A stretch of DNA of 11,941 nt, taken from NCBI GenBank assembly GCA_028694715.1, contig JAQVKJ010000013.1, positions 1 through 11,941 of the forward strand, given 5' to 3'. The DNA comes from Weeksellaceae bacterium. GTDB taxonomy: Bacteria > Bacteroidota > Bacteroidia > Flavobacteriales > Weeksellaceae. Both the position numbers and the translations under genes were made by a program. Below the pieces are notes generated by a model. It did no database searches and was not told where the DNA came from. It saw nothing but the letters and a program-made list of their open reading frames with translations. Shown piece after piece: positions 1-7,274 of this stretch; position 1 is the first letter of the stretch; each line of letters begins with the position of its first letter.

Positions 1-2
1 TT

Positions 3-2048
3 CAGTTGGTGGACAAATATTTTGGTTCCTACAAAAAAGGAGCTGAACCCAACCGGTATGTGGCAAATGAACCACCACTGAAGGGAATCAAGACAGTCAA
101 TGTGAGTAGCCCATCTGCCGAACGATTTCAATTTGCATTTCGAGTGGGAGGTGCCAAAACCAGAGACGCACTGCTCGTACAGATCATGGATAAGATTTTG
201 AGCAACAGAACAGCAGGATTAATCGACTTGAATATCAACCAGAAACAATTGGCCCAGTCGGCAAGCAGTTATGCCCAAATCATGAAAGATTACACAGCCC
301 ATGTTTTCAGCGGTTCTCCAAAAGAAGGACAGTCCATGGAAGAGGTGAGAGATATACTTCTTCAGCAAATTGATAAAATCAAAAAGGGAGAATTTGAAGA
401 ATGGATGCTCATTGCTGTGGTAAATGATTACAAAAAGCAATGGCAATCCACCCTTGAGAATGCAGATAGGCTGGCGACGACCATGTACAATTCTTTTATT
501 CAGGAAAAAAGCTGGGAGCAAATCGTTGCAGAACTCAACGAATTGTCCAAAATTACCAAAGCCGATATCGTGAAATTCGCCAATGAAAATTATGGAGACA
601 ATTTCGTGATTGTTTATAAAAATCAAGGAGAAAACAAAGATTTGGTAAGAGTAGAAAACCCGGGGATTACCCCAATCAATCTGAACCGTGAAAATGAATC
701 TCAGTTCTACAAAAACTTTCAGAAACTGACAGTGCCACCCATCGAACCCGTGTTTGTGGACTTTGATAAGTCAATAAAAACCGAAGAATTCAAAGGAACC
801 ACGATTGCCTCGATACAAAATACAACCAACGAAATATCAACATTGTATTACATTACCGAAATCGGTTCTGACCACAGCCTTAAACTTCAGTTGGCCATGG
901 ATTACCTCGATTATCTCGGGACCGTTAAGTACAGCCCGGAGGAACTCAAAAAGGAATTCTACAAAATAGGAATTGATTATGGATTTAACATTGGTTCTGA
1001 AAGGTCGTTTATATACATCAGAGGATTGCAAGAAAACCTGTCCGAAGGTATTCAATTGTTTGAGCATTTGCTGTCTGAAGCCAAAGCCGACAAAGAAGCC
1101 TACAACAATTTTGTGGACAAGGAAATCAAATCGAGAAACGATGCCAAAGTACAGAAGTCTTCCATTCAGCGGGCATTAAACAATTATGCAATGTACGGTG
1201 CTGACAATCGTTTCAGAGATGTTTTGTCCGAAGCCGAGCTCAGGGCAATCAACCCAGATGAATTGGTGAAATTGCTGGGAGGTTTCCTGGATTATCCACA
1301 CAGGATTTTTTATTACGGGAATGATTTGGCCAACACCAAAAATGCATTGGAAAAATACCATAACTTTGGCAGTGGAAAGAAAATTCCTGCGCCCAAAGTC
1401 TATCCCGAACCCGCAACCGACGGTAAAATTTATTTTACACCATACGATATGGTACAAGCAGAAATTTCACTTCGTTCTCGCGAAGCCCGCTTTGAACCAA
1501 GCCTTATGACCGCTTCAGGAGTGTTCAATGAATATTTTGGATCGGGACTTTCCTCAATTGTTTTTCAAGAAATAAGAGAATCAAAATCGTTGGCTTATTC
1601 TGCCTATTCGGTTTATTCTAACGCCTCAAAAGCCGATAAACACAATTATGTGATGGCCTATGTGGGTACACAGGCCAACAAGCTCCCGCAAGCGGTTGAT
1701 GCACTCAAGGAGTTGATGAACAATATGCCAAAAGCAGAAAACCAATTCGAAAATTCCAGAAATGCTGCACTCAAAAAAATTGCAACAAAACGATATACAA
1801 AAGCAGCCATTTTCTTCTATCAGATGAGGCTCCAAGACAGAGGAATTCATTACGATATCAACAAAGACATCTACCAGGCCACACAGAAGATGAGCATGAA
1901 GGATTTGGAGGACTTCTTTAACCAACACATCAAAGGCAAAAAATTCAATGTCGGACTGATTGGAAAGAAAGAAAACCTTGACTGGGAAGCAGTGAGTGAA
2001 ATGGGAAATGTAAAAGAAGTTTCACTGGAAGAAATATTTGGTTATTGA
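3..2048 (+). CDS. M16 (insulinase/pitrilysin) family metallopeptidase, C-terminal part, 5' end outside window
   Basis: The frame is open from the first bases to TGA... in fact to the TAA-type stop ending at 2048, so the gene begins upstream and only its last 681 codons are here; the TTG at 6 is not a start. The visible part opens at the end of an M16 domain (DKYFGSYKKG, typical of its last helix), continues through an M16_C-like inactive domain, and then holds a second M16 unit (about residues 255-680) with KYSPEELKKEFYKIG and the RESKSLAYSAYS stretch that resembles the Arg/Tyr substrate-contact region of this family. The zinc motif HxxEH is not seen; in two-repeat M16 proteins it lies in the N-terminal half, which would be outside the window. 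The family cleaves peptides inside a clam-like chamber; Bacteroidota members of about 950 residues are usually exported. Substrate unknown. Family assignment is firm, catalytic competence cannot be judged. Confidence 0.88.
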   Translation, partial: QLVDKYFGSYKKGAEPNRYVANEPPLKGIKTVNVSSPSAERFQFAFRVGGAKTRDALLVQIMDKILSNRTAGLIDLNINQKQLAQSASSYAQIMKDYTAHVFSGSPKEGQSMEEVRDILLQQIDKIKKGEFEEWMLIAVVNDYKKQWQSTLENADRLATTMYNSFIQEKSWEQIVAELNELSKITKADIVKFANENYGDNFVIVYKNQGENKDLVRVENPGITPINLNRENESQFYKNFQKLTVPPIEPVFVDFDKSIKTEEFKGTTIASIQNTTNEISTLYYITEIGSDHSLKLQLAMDYLDYLGTVKYSPEELKKEFYKIGIDYGFNIGSERSFIYIRGLQENLSEGIQLFEHLLSEAKADKEAYNNFVDKEIKSRNDAKVQKSSIQRALNNYAMYGADNRFRDVLSEAELRAINPDELVKLLGGFLDYPHRIFYYGNDLANTKNALEKYHNFGSGKKIPAPKVYPEPATDGKIYFTPYDMVQAEISLRSREARFEPSLMTASGVFNEYFGSGLSSIVFQEIRESKSLAYSAYSVYSNASKADKHNYVMAYVGTQANKLPQAVDALKELMNNMPKAENQFENSRNAALKKIATKRYTKAAIFFYQMRLQDRGIHYDINKDIYQATQKMSMKDLEDFFNQHIKGKKFNVGLIGKKENLDWEAVSEMGNVKEVSLEEIFGY

Positions 2049-2057
2049 TGATTTTTC

Positions 2058-2120
2058 TGGTCGGAAGTGCACTTACCTAATATGTTCGGTTCGACTGCTA
2101 ACCGAACTTCCGGTCGGAAT
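2058..2120. repeat. Nested inverted repeats in the spacer after the M16 gene
   Basis: Several symmetric elements overlap in about 60 bp. AAGTGCACTT (2065-2074) is a perfect palindrome. GTTCGGTT (2084-2091) pairs with AACCGAAC (2100-2107) over an 8-nt loop. CGGAAGT (2062-2068) pairs with ACTTCCG (2106-2112), and the octamer GGTCGGAA occurs twice (2059-2066 and 2112-2119). The hairpins cannot all form together. No U-run follows directly, so a plain intrinsic terminator is not evident; it could be a transcript-end structure or a repeat-family element. Function unknown. Confidence 0.55.
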
Positions 2121-2148
2121 ACAGTATTTTAACATGAAATAAATCATA

Positions 2149-2203
2149 AAGCGTTTGTTTAACAGTAGAAACGCTTAAAATTGAATATCTTTGAGCGTTT
2201 TTT
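2149..2203 (+). terminator. Possible weak terminator or switchable hairpin pair upstream of the M28 peptidase gene
   Basis: Three related segments are visible: AAGCGTTT (2149-2156), AAACGCTT (2169-2176) and AGCGTTT (2194-2200). The middle one can pair with the first (8 bp, 12-nt loop) or with the last (7 bp, 18-nt loop). The second pairing is followed by a T-run at 2198-2203, as in an intrinsic terminator. The stems are AT-rich and short, and the candidate promoter at 2186-2193 lies in the second loop, so a terminator for the upstream M16 transcript is the simplest reading. Confidence 0.35.
2186..2193 (+). promoter_or_regulatory. Candidate -7 box (TATCTTTG) for the M28 peptidase gene
   Basis: TATCTTTG matches the Bacteroidota primary sigma factor -7 consensus TAnnTTTG. 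It ends 24 bp before the ATG at 2218, giving a leader of roughly 20 nt. A well-spaced -33 TTG is not evident (the nearest TTTG is 28 bp upstream), so the call rests on the -7 box and position alone. Confidence 0.4.
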
Positions 2204-2217
2204 AAAAACTTATTAAA

Positions 2218-4428
2218 ATGATATTGAGAAGAGTAATTGCAATTGGTTTATTAAGCATATCAGTACTTGGTTTTTCACAAGAAAAAAATCTTAAGAATCT
2301 CACCAAACTCACTTATGGCGGCGACAATGCTGAGGCGTATTTTTCACCCGATGGCAAGATGTTGACCATGCAGGTGACAAACCCTGAAATCGGTGCAGAA
2401 TGCGATCAGATTTATTTGCTGGAACTCAATAAATCCAAATATGAAACTTCTGATTTGAAATTGGTTTCAACCGGCATGGGAAGAACGACCTGTTCCTTCT
2501 TCATGCCAGACGGCAAACACATCTTGTACGCTTCCACTCATCTGGGAAGCAAAGCCTGTCCACCCAAACCGGCACCCAGGGCAGACGGAAAATATGTTTG
2601 GCCGATTTATCCTGAATTCGATATTTTCGTGGCAGACTTGGACGGAAACATCGTAAAACAGTTGACGGATTACGAGGGTTACGATGCAGAAGCAGTGCTT
2701 TCACCTGATGGCAAATACATCGTTTTTACTTCCATCCGCTCAGGCGACATGGAACTTTGGAGAATGGATGTGGACGGTTCCAACCTGAAACAGCTGACCT
2801 TTGATTTGGGCTATGATGGTGGCGCATTCTTTTCACCCGACTCCAAAAAATTGGTTTTCCGCTCTTCAAGACCCAAAACCCCTGAAGAGATCAAAGAATA
2901 CAAAGATTTGCTTGCACAAGGTTTGGTGATGCCCACCAATATGGAAATCTACACAATGAACATCGATGGAACCGGCTTGAAGCAAGTAACCAATCTGGGC
3001 AAAGCCAACTGGTCGCCTTATTTTCATCCTTCCGGTAAAAAGATTTTGTTCTCTTCCAATCATCATTCTACCCATGGATATGATTTCCAGATTTATTCCA
3101 TTGACATTGACGGAACCAACTTAAAACAAATCACTTACGAAAATCAATTCAATGCTTTCCCAATGTTTTCACCCGACGGTACCAAACTGGTTTTCTCCAG
3201 CAACCGCGACGGTGCAACACCACACGAAACCAGCGTTTTCATTGCAGATTGGGTGGATTTTGACGACGCAGAATTTGTAAGCGGTGAAAATCTAAAAGAA
3301 ACCATTTCTTACTTGGCTTCCGACAAATTGGAAGGCCGATTGACCGGGAGCAAAAGCATTAAAAAAGCAGCAAGATTTCTGCAAAAAAAATTAAAATCTT
3401 ATGGTTTGAAAACTGAAATCCAAACTTTTGATTATAATGTTAGAACCAATCCACACGACCTGAATTCAGCTTCAGAGAAAGTCAAAGGACAAAATGTAGT
3501 GGCCTATCTGGACAACAATGCCGACAAAACCATTGTGATTGGCGCGCATTTCGACCACCTTGGTAAAAACGAAAGAAACAATTCCACTTTGATGAATTCC
3601 AAAGGCATGATTCACAACGGTGCAGACGACAATGCATCAGGTACATCAGCCGTGTTGGAATTGGCGAGAATGTTCAGCCAAAACAAAACCAAAGAAAACG
3701 CCAATTTTGTTTTTGTGTTGTTTTCTGGCGAAGAGGACGGTCTGATGGGTTCCAAAGCATTTGCGGAAACCGTAAAATCAAAATACCCGAATGTCATCAC
3801 CATGATTAACATGGACATGATTGGAAGACTTAATAAAATGAAAGAAATGACCGTTGGTGGCGTAGGCACTTCGCCGATTTTCAGAGATTTGGTCGAAAAA
3901 TACAAACCGGCAGGATTCAATATTACCATCGATCAATCAGGTGTGGGGCCTTCTGACCATACTTCATTTTATCTGAAGGACATCCCTGTATTGTTTATGT
4001 TTACAGGCACACACGAAGATTATCACAAACCCAGTGACGATGAAGAAAAAATCAATTATTACGGCTTGAGGGCCATCACAGATTATGTATTTAATCTGGC
4101 CAATGCAATAGCCGTTCAGCCTGAAATTCCATTTACAAAAACAAAATTAGACGCAGTGAAAGAAGCACCCCAATTTAAAGTAACATTAGGCGTAATGCCC
4201 AATTATGCCGACACAAACGAAGGTCTGAAAGTGGACGGTGTCATCGAAGACCGCCCCGCCTCCCGTGCTGGCATTCTGACCGGAGACATCATCACCAAAA
4301 TCGGTGATTGTGAAATCAAAGAAATATACAGCTACATGGAATGTCTTGCGAAATTCAATGTGGGTGAAGAAACCACCATCACATTTGTGCGAAACGGAGA
4401 AACCATAACGGCTCCCATAAAATTTTAA
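2218..4428 (+). CDS. Exported M28 family aminopeptidase with N-terminal TolB-like propeller and C-terminal PDZ domain
   Basis: A 736-residue protein starts with a Sec signal peptide (about residues 1-20, cleavage near FSQ). Residues 30-345 hold at least six PD40/WD40-like repeats with the FSPDGK signature (for example at 42, 162, 206 and 317). The M28 zinc peptidase follows (about 355-635) with a complete ligand set: His444 and Asp446 in GAHFDH, Asp470/471 in GADDNASG, Glu505-Glu506 in SGEED (general base and ligand), Asp533 in NMDMIG, and His603. A PDZ domain (about 655-736) has the DRPASRAGILTGDIITKIG core. The family removes N-terminal residues from peptides with two zinc ions. The propeller probably gates or presents substrate and the PDZ binds termini; both are inference. 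No type IX secretion C-terminal domain or lipobox is seen, so a periplasmic location is likely. It is monocistronic, with its own promoter box and a strong terminator. Confidence 0.93.
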   Translation: MILRRVIAIGLLSISVLGFSQEKNLKNLTKLTYGGDNAEAYFSPDGKMLTMQVTNPEIGAECDQIYLLELNKSKYETSDLKLVSTGMGRTTCSFFMPDGKHILYASTHLGSKACPPKPAPRADGKYVWPIYPEFDIFVADLDGNIVKQLTDYEGYDAEAVLSPDGKYIVFTSIRSGDMELWRMDVDGSNLKQLTFDLGYDGGAFFSPDSKKLVFRSSRPKTPEEIKEYKDLLAQGLVMPTNMEIYTMNIDGTGLKQVTNLGKANWSPYFHPSGKKILFSSNHHSTHGYDFQIYSIDIDGTNLKQITYENQFNAFPMFSPDGTKLVFSSNRDGATPHETSVFIADWVDFDDAEFVSGENLKETISYLASDKLEGRLTGSKSIKKAARFLQKKLKSYGLKTEIQTFDYNVRTNPHDLNSASEKVKGQNVVAYLDNNADKTIVIGAHFDHLGKNERNNSTLMNSKGMIHNGADDNASGTSAVLELARMFSQNKTKENANFVFVLFSGEEDGLMGSKAFAETVKSKYPNVITMINMDMIGRLNKMKEMTVGGVGTSPIFRDLVEKYKPAGFNITIDQSGVGPSDHTSFYLKDIPVLFMFTGTHEDYHKPSDDEEKINYYGLRAITDYVFNLANAIAVQPEIPFTKTKLDAVKEAPQFKVTLGVMPNYADTNEGLKVDGVIEDRPASRAGILTGDIITKIGDCEIKEIYSYMECLAKFNVGEETTITFVRNGETITAPIKF

Positions 4429-4433
4429 TTTAG

Positions 4434-4470
4434 AACCGGGGTTTCGTTCAAATGAACCCCCGGCTTCTTT
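4434..4470 (+). terminator. Intrinsic terminator of the M28 peptidase gene
   Basis: CCGGGG (4436-4441) pairs with CCCCGG (4458-4463). An inner GTTC/GAAC stem (about 4446-4456) surrounds an AAAT loop, and flanking AGAA/TTCT can extend the stem with a bulge. A T-rich tail (TTCTTTT) follows. It starts only 5 bp after the stop codon, as expected of a rho-independent terminator. Confidence 0.85.
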
Positions 4471-4476
4471 TAATTT

Positions 4477-4518
4477 GTACACAATTAATTTTTGATGAAA
4501 TAAATTTGTGTACTTTTG
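4477..4518 (+). promoter_or_regulatory. dnaX promoter candidate with overlapping inverted repeat
   Basis: TACTTTTG (4511-4518) fits the TAnnTTTG -7 box and TTTG (4491-4494) can serve as the -33 element with a 16-bp spacer. The box ends 7 nt before the ATG at 4526, so transcription would start at or next to the start codon. GTACACAA (4477-4484) and TTGTGTAC (4506-4513) form a perfect 8-bp inverted repeat spanning the promoter, which could be an operator. The binding protein is unknown. Confidence 0.55.
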
Positions 4519-4525
4519 TATTCCT

Positions 4526-5614
4526 ATGCAAAGCTTTGTTGTTTCAGCACGCAAATACAGACCGCTTCAATTTGAAGATGTAGTCGGCCAATCTGCCATC
4601 ACAGAAACTTTGGAGCAAGCGATTATGAACAATCAACTCGCTCAAGCACTGCTTTTCTGCGGGCCGAGAGGTGTGGGTAAAACAACATGTGCAAGAATTT
4701 TGGCCAGACGAATCAATGAAGAAGCAGGTTCAACCACAGAGGGAGACGAAGATTTTGCGTTCAATATTTTTGAATTGGATGCCGCATCCAACAATTCGGT
4801 GGACGACATCCGCAACCTGACCGACCAAGTTAGGTTTGCACCTCAGGTCGGAAAATATAAAGTTTACATCATTGATGAGGTGCATATGCTTTCAACTCAG
4901 GCGTTCAATGCATTTCTGAAAACTCTCGAGGAACCGCCAGCGCATGCAATCTTTATATTGGCGACCACCGAAAAACACAAAATTATCCCGACGATTTTGT
5001 CAAGATGTCAGATTTTTGATTTCAAAAGAATTTCTATCAAAGACATTCAACAACATCTGATAAGTATTGCGAAAAAAGAAGGAGTGGAATACGAAGAAGA
5101 CGCACTGCATCTGATTGCCCAGAAGGCTGACGGAGCCCTCAGAGATGCACTTTCTGTCTTTGACCGCATGGTTACTTTTACTTCGGGTCATCTGACGCTT
5201 GAGAAAGTGGCAGAAAACCTGAATATTCTCGATTATGAATATTTTTTTAGAATCACCGATGCAGCACTCAACAATGACATCTCAGATTTGCTGATTCAAT
5301 TCAATGAAATTCTTAACAAAGGTTTTGACGGACATTTATTTATCAACGGATTGGGAAGCCATTTCAGAGATTTGTTGGTAGCCAAAATTCCGAAAACTGC
5401 TGATTTGTTGGAAGTGGGCGAAAAAACCAAAGCCAAATATCTGGAGCAGTCAAAAAGCTGTGACTCAAAATTTCTCACCGATGCCATTGAAATATGCAAT
5501 ATGGCAGATTTGAACTACAAATCCAGTAGGAATGCTCGTTTGACTGTAGAGATAGCATTGATGCAGTTGGGTTCGCTGACCGCTGGTGCGGACGGTCTTA
5601 AAAAAAAAATTTAG
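4526..5614 (+). CDS. dnaX: DNA polymerase III clamp-loader subunit DnaX, short (gamma-like) product
   Basis: The 362-residue product is the ATPase core of the clamp loader that opens the beta ring on DNA. Numbered from the ATG at 4526, Walker A is GPRGVGKT (46-53), Walker B is IIDEVH with Asp117/Glu118, the arginine-finger motif SRC is at 159-161, and sensor 2 lies in GALRDALSVFDR. The helical oligomerisation domain fills about 225-355. The start at 4526 was chosen because MQSFVVSARKYRP matches the family N-terminus; an in-frame GTG at 4508 lies within the promoter box. The zinc-binding cysteine module found after Walker A in Escherichia coli DnaX is absent (residues 62-82 contain none). The frame ends in TAG immediately after a run of ten A (5600-5609), giving ...GLKKKI. 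The tau-type tail continues in the +1 frame, so this is probably one product of a slippage-controlled gene rather than a truncated gene. Confidence 0.93.
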   Translation: MQSFVVSARKYRPLQFEDVVGQSAITETLEQAIMNNQLAQALLFCGPRGVGKTTCARILARRINEEAGSTTEGDEDFAFNIFELDAASNNSVDDIRNLTDQVRFAPQVGKYKVYIIDEVHMLSTQAFNAFLKTLEEPPAHAIFILATTEKHKIIPTILSRCQIFDFKRISIKDIQQHLISIAKKEGVEYEEDALHLIAQKADGALRDALSVFDRMVTFTSGHLTLEKVAENLNILDYEYFFRITDAALNNDISDLLIQFNEILNKGFDGHLFINGLGSHFRDLLVAKIPKTADLLEVGEKTKAKYLEQSKSCDSKFLTDAIEICNMADLNYKSSRNARLTVEIALMQLGSLTAGADGLKKKI

Positions 5615-6248
5615 AATAATTCCACCGCCTAAATGGATGGCAGCAATTCCATCCAAAAATCCTCCTAAAACAGAAGTTACTGAGGCCCCGGCACCAGCAA
5701 ACAATCCCGAAATCAGCCCGCAAAACCCCAAACAAGAATCAGACGAGAAAACAATTGAACGGGCCGCAAAGCCGACCGGACTGAAACCGGAAACCTCGTT
5801 TAATCTCAAGAATCTTTTTGAAAGCTTTGAAGAAGAAGTTAATGAAGAAGAGCTCGATAGGGATTTGCCTTCAGAAGAATTCAACGAAGAAGAACTCAAA
5901 TCACTCTGGGAAAGATTTCTGGAAGATTTGAAATCAGAAAACAAGATTCCTACCTACAATGCTTTGTACAACGGTAAAATTGGTTTGAAAGAAGATTTTC
6001 AGGTGATGATTGAATTTATCTCTTCGTCCATAGTTCATGAATTTGAAAATCATAAGGAAAGACTGGTTTCGTTTCTCAGGCGAGAATTGAACAATTATTC
6101 ACTGGACATCACCGTGACAATATCAGAGAGTGAATCCGAAAATTTCATCAAATCAAATTCTGAGATTTTTAAAGACATGGTCAAACAAAATCCGATTGTG
6201 CTAAAATTAAAAAATGAGTTGGGATTGGATTATAATTCTAATGATTAA
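5586..6248 (+). CDS. dnaX: DnaX tau-type C-terminal tail, +1 frame continuation of dnaX
   Basis: This frame carries the C-terminal part of a Bacteroidota-type DnaX; the GTG at 5586 lies inside the core gene and is unlikely to be a real start. Meaningful coding begins at about 5610 (FRIIPPPKW), adding 212 residues and giving a 573-residue tau if joined to Lys361 of the core. Visible parts are a Pro/Ala/Lys-rich linker (about 5625-5790), a strongly acidic stretch rich in EEE (about 5815-5905), and a folded domain containing SLWERFLEDLKSENKIPTYN and LVSFLRRELNNYSLDITV, resembling the tail of intact flavobacterial DnaX. In other bacteria the tau tail tethers polymerase and helicase; the same role here is inference. 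Its intact 630-bp open frame with a conserved-looking end argues against a decaying pseudogene. It precedes the FKBP gene by 41 bp. Confidence 0.8.
   Translation: MRTVLKKKFRIIPPPKWMAAIPSKNPPKTEVTEAPAPANNPEISPQNPKQESDEKTIERAAKPTGLKPETSFNLKNLFESFEEEVNEEELDRDLPSEEFNEEELKSLWERFLEDLKSENKIPTYNALYNGKIGLKEDFQVMIEFISSSIVHEFENHKERLVSFLRRELNNYSLDITVTISESESENFIKSNSEIFKDMVKQNPIVLKLKNELGLDYNSND
5597..5614 (+). promoter_or_regulatory. dnaX: Probable slippage (recoding) site in dnaX: ten-A run followed by in-frame stop
   Basis: CTT is followed by ten A (5600-5609), then TTTAG; in the reading frame of DnaX this is CTT AAA AAA AAA ATT TAG. Losing one A, or gaining two, in the transcript joins GLKKK to FRIIPPPKW and the remaining tau tail. 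A -1 shift instead stops at 5617-5619 after KKKNLE. Runs of nine or more A are known transcriptional slippage sites, including in Thermus dnaX. A real or assembly-derived single-base length difference in the run is the main alternative. Confidence 0.7.
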
Positions 6249-6289
6249 CAATAAATTATTTCGTAAACTTGCCGAAAATTTCAATAAAG

Positions 6290-7180
6290 ATGAAAAAAAT
6301 TATTTCAACTGTTGTTTTGGCTGCCGTGATTGTTTCTTGTAACAAATCAGGTGCCGGATTCTCTAAAACAGACAAATTAGAAAATGATGACCAAAAGGCC
6401 GGTTATGCTTATGGGATGAATATAGCCAGCCAAGTGAAGCAATACTCAATCCAAATGGGCAAAGACAGCCTCAACTACAAGGAGATTGAGAGAGGTTTAC
6501 TCGATTTCATGAACAATGATAAAAACAATCGTGATTCTTATGCTACCGGTCAAAATATCGGGATGTCAATTGTGAATTTCCTGAAAAGCAATGATCTGGA
6601 AGGTTTGATTGATGAAAAACTGGTTATTCAGGGATTGCTTGACGAACTCCAAGACAACGAAACCCTTTTCCAAATGGATTCGGTTCAAGCTTTCATGACA
6701 CAATATATGCAGGGCATAGGTGAAAGAATCCGCACAAAAAATATTGAAGAAGCTAACAAATTCTTTGAAGAAAAGAAAAATGACAAAAATGTAACAACCA
6801 CTGAAAGCGGTCTGATGTACGAAGTACTGAAAGAAGGAAACGGCGATTCTCCCTTGGACGGTGCCACCGTTGAAGTTAATTACGAAGGAAGACACCTGGA
6901 CGGAACTACATTTGACAAATCAGCAGAAGGCCAACCCGCCAAACTGAACCTGAACGCAGTAATCGGTGGCTGGAAGGAAGGTTTGAAACTGATGAAACCC
7001 GGTGCCAAATACACATTCTATATCCCCTCTGAGTTGGCTTATGGTGAATTTGGAAGCCCCAATGGTTCAATCAAACCCAACGAAGCTCTGATTTTTGATG
7101 TGGAACTGGTTTCTGTAGAACAGCCGCAGCCGGCAGCAGAAATGCCCACATTACCTGAGAGTCCCGAAGTCGGACAATAA
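6290..7180 (+). CDS. Lipoprotein FKBP-type peptidyl-prolyl cis-trans isomerase (Mip/FkpA-like)
   Basis: The 296-residue protein starts at the ATG at 6290, chosen because MKKIISTVVLAAVIVSC is a complete lipoprotein signal with lipobox IVSC and lipidated Cys17. A TTG at 6269 in frame would add seven residues ahead of the signal and is less likely. Residues 22-165 form the helical FKBP_N-type dimerisation and chaperone arm (KAGYAYGMNIASQVKQ, later the EEANKFFEEKKN helix). Residues about 175-276 are the FKBP domain with active-site residues Tyr198, Phe208, Asp209, Val224, Ile225, Trp228 and Tyr251. A short Pro/Glu-rich tail follows. The family catalyses prolyl isomerisation and assists folding of exported proteins; membrane anchoring on the periplasmic or outer-membrane side is inferred from the lipobox. 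No clear promoter lies in the 41-bp gap after dnaX, so co-transcription is possible. A terminator follows directly. Confidence 0.92.
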   Translation: MKKIISTVVLAAVIVSCNKSGAGFSKTDKLENDDQKAGYAYGMNIASQVKQYSIQMGKDSLNYKEIERGLLDFMNNDKNNRDSYATGQNIGMSIVNFLKSNDLEGLIDEKLVIQGLLDELQDNETLFQMDSVQAFMTQYMQGIGERIRTKNIEEANKFFEEKKNDKNVTTTESGLMYEVLKEGNGDSPLDGATVEVNYEGRHLDGTTFDKSAEGQPAKLNLNAVIGGWKEGLKLMKPGAKYTFYIPSELAYGEFGSPNGSIKPNEALIFDVELVSVEQPQPAAEMPTLPESPEVGQ

Positions 7181-7195
7181 TCAAAACAAACAATG

Positions 7196-7226
7196 AAAGC
7201 CACTGCAAAGTGGCTTTTGTTTTTTA
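7196..7226 (+). terminator. Intrinsic terminator after the FKBP gene, GCAA tetraloop
   Basis: AAAGCCACT (7196-7204) and AGTGGCTTT (7209-7217) form a perfect 9-bp stem closed by a GCAA (GNRA) tetraloop. It is followed by TTGTTTTTT. The element lies 15 bp after the stop codon and is a textbook rho-independent terminator. The stem is nearly symmetric but the opposite side is less A-rich, so it probably works mainly on the plus strand. Confidence 0.92.
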
Positions 7227-7262
7227 TGAATCAAACGAATGTTCCCACAATTTCAGAATGAT

Positions 7263-7270
7263 TAAATTTG
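7263..7270 (+). promoter_or_regulatory. nadD -7 box (TAAATTTG) directly before the start codon
   Basis: TAAATTTG fits TAnnTTTG and ends only 4 nt before the ATG at 7275. If it is the promoter, the transcript would begin at or very near the start codon, with no room for a ribosome binding site. No convincing -33 TTG is seen at the expected distance. Confidence 0.45.
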
Positions 7271-7274
7271 CCGT

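Noticed and set aside
219..626. 135-codon minus-strand open frame inside the M16 gene
   Set aside because: Antisense shadow of a strongly supported gene, with no family resemblance and no promoter.
5586..5612. GTG at 5586 as an independent start for the DnaX tail
   Set aside because: It lies inside the core coding region without a ribosome binding site, and the joined protein matches a normal DnaX; a separate tail protein is less likely than slippage.
5465..5944. 159-codon minus-strand open frame rich in Ser and Leu across the dnaX junction
   Set aside because: It is antisense to the dnaX core and the acidic tail region; its Ser-rich composition is the complement of Glu/Lys codons. No recognisable domain.
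6264..6271. TAAACTTG as a promoter box for the FKBP gene
   Set aside because: It has one mismatch to TAnnTTTG at a key T and no -33 partner; read-through from dnaX explains expression.
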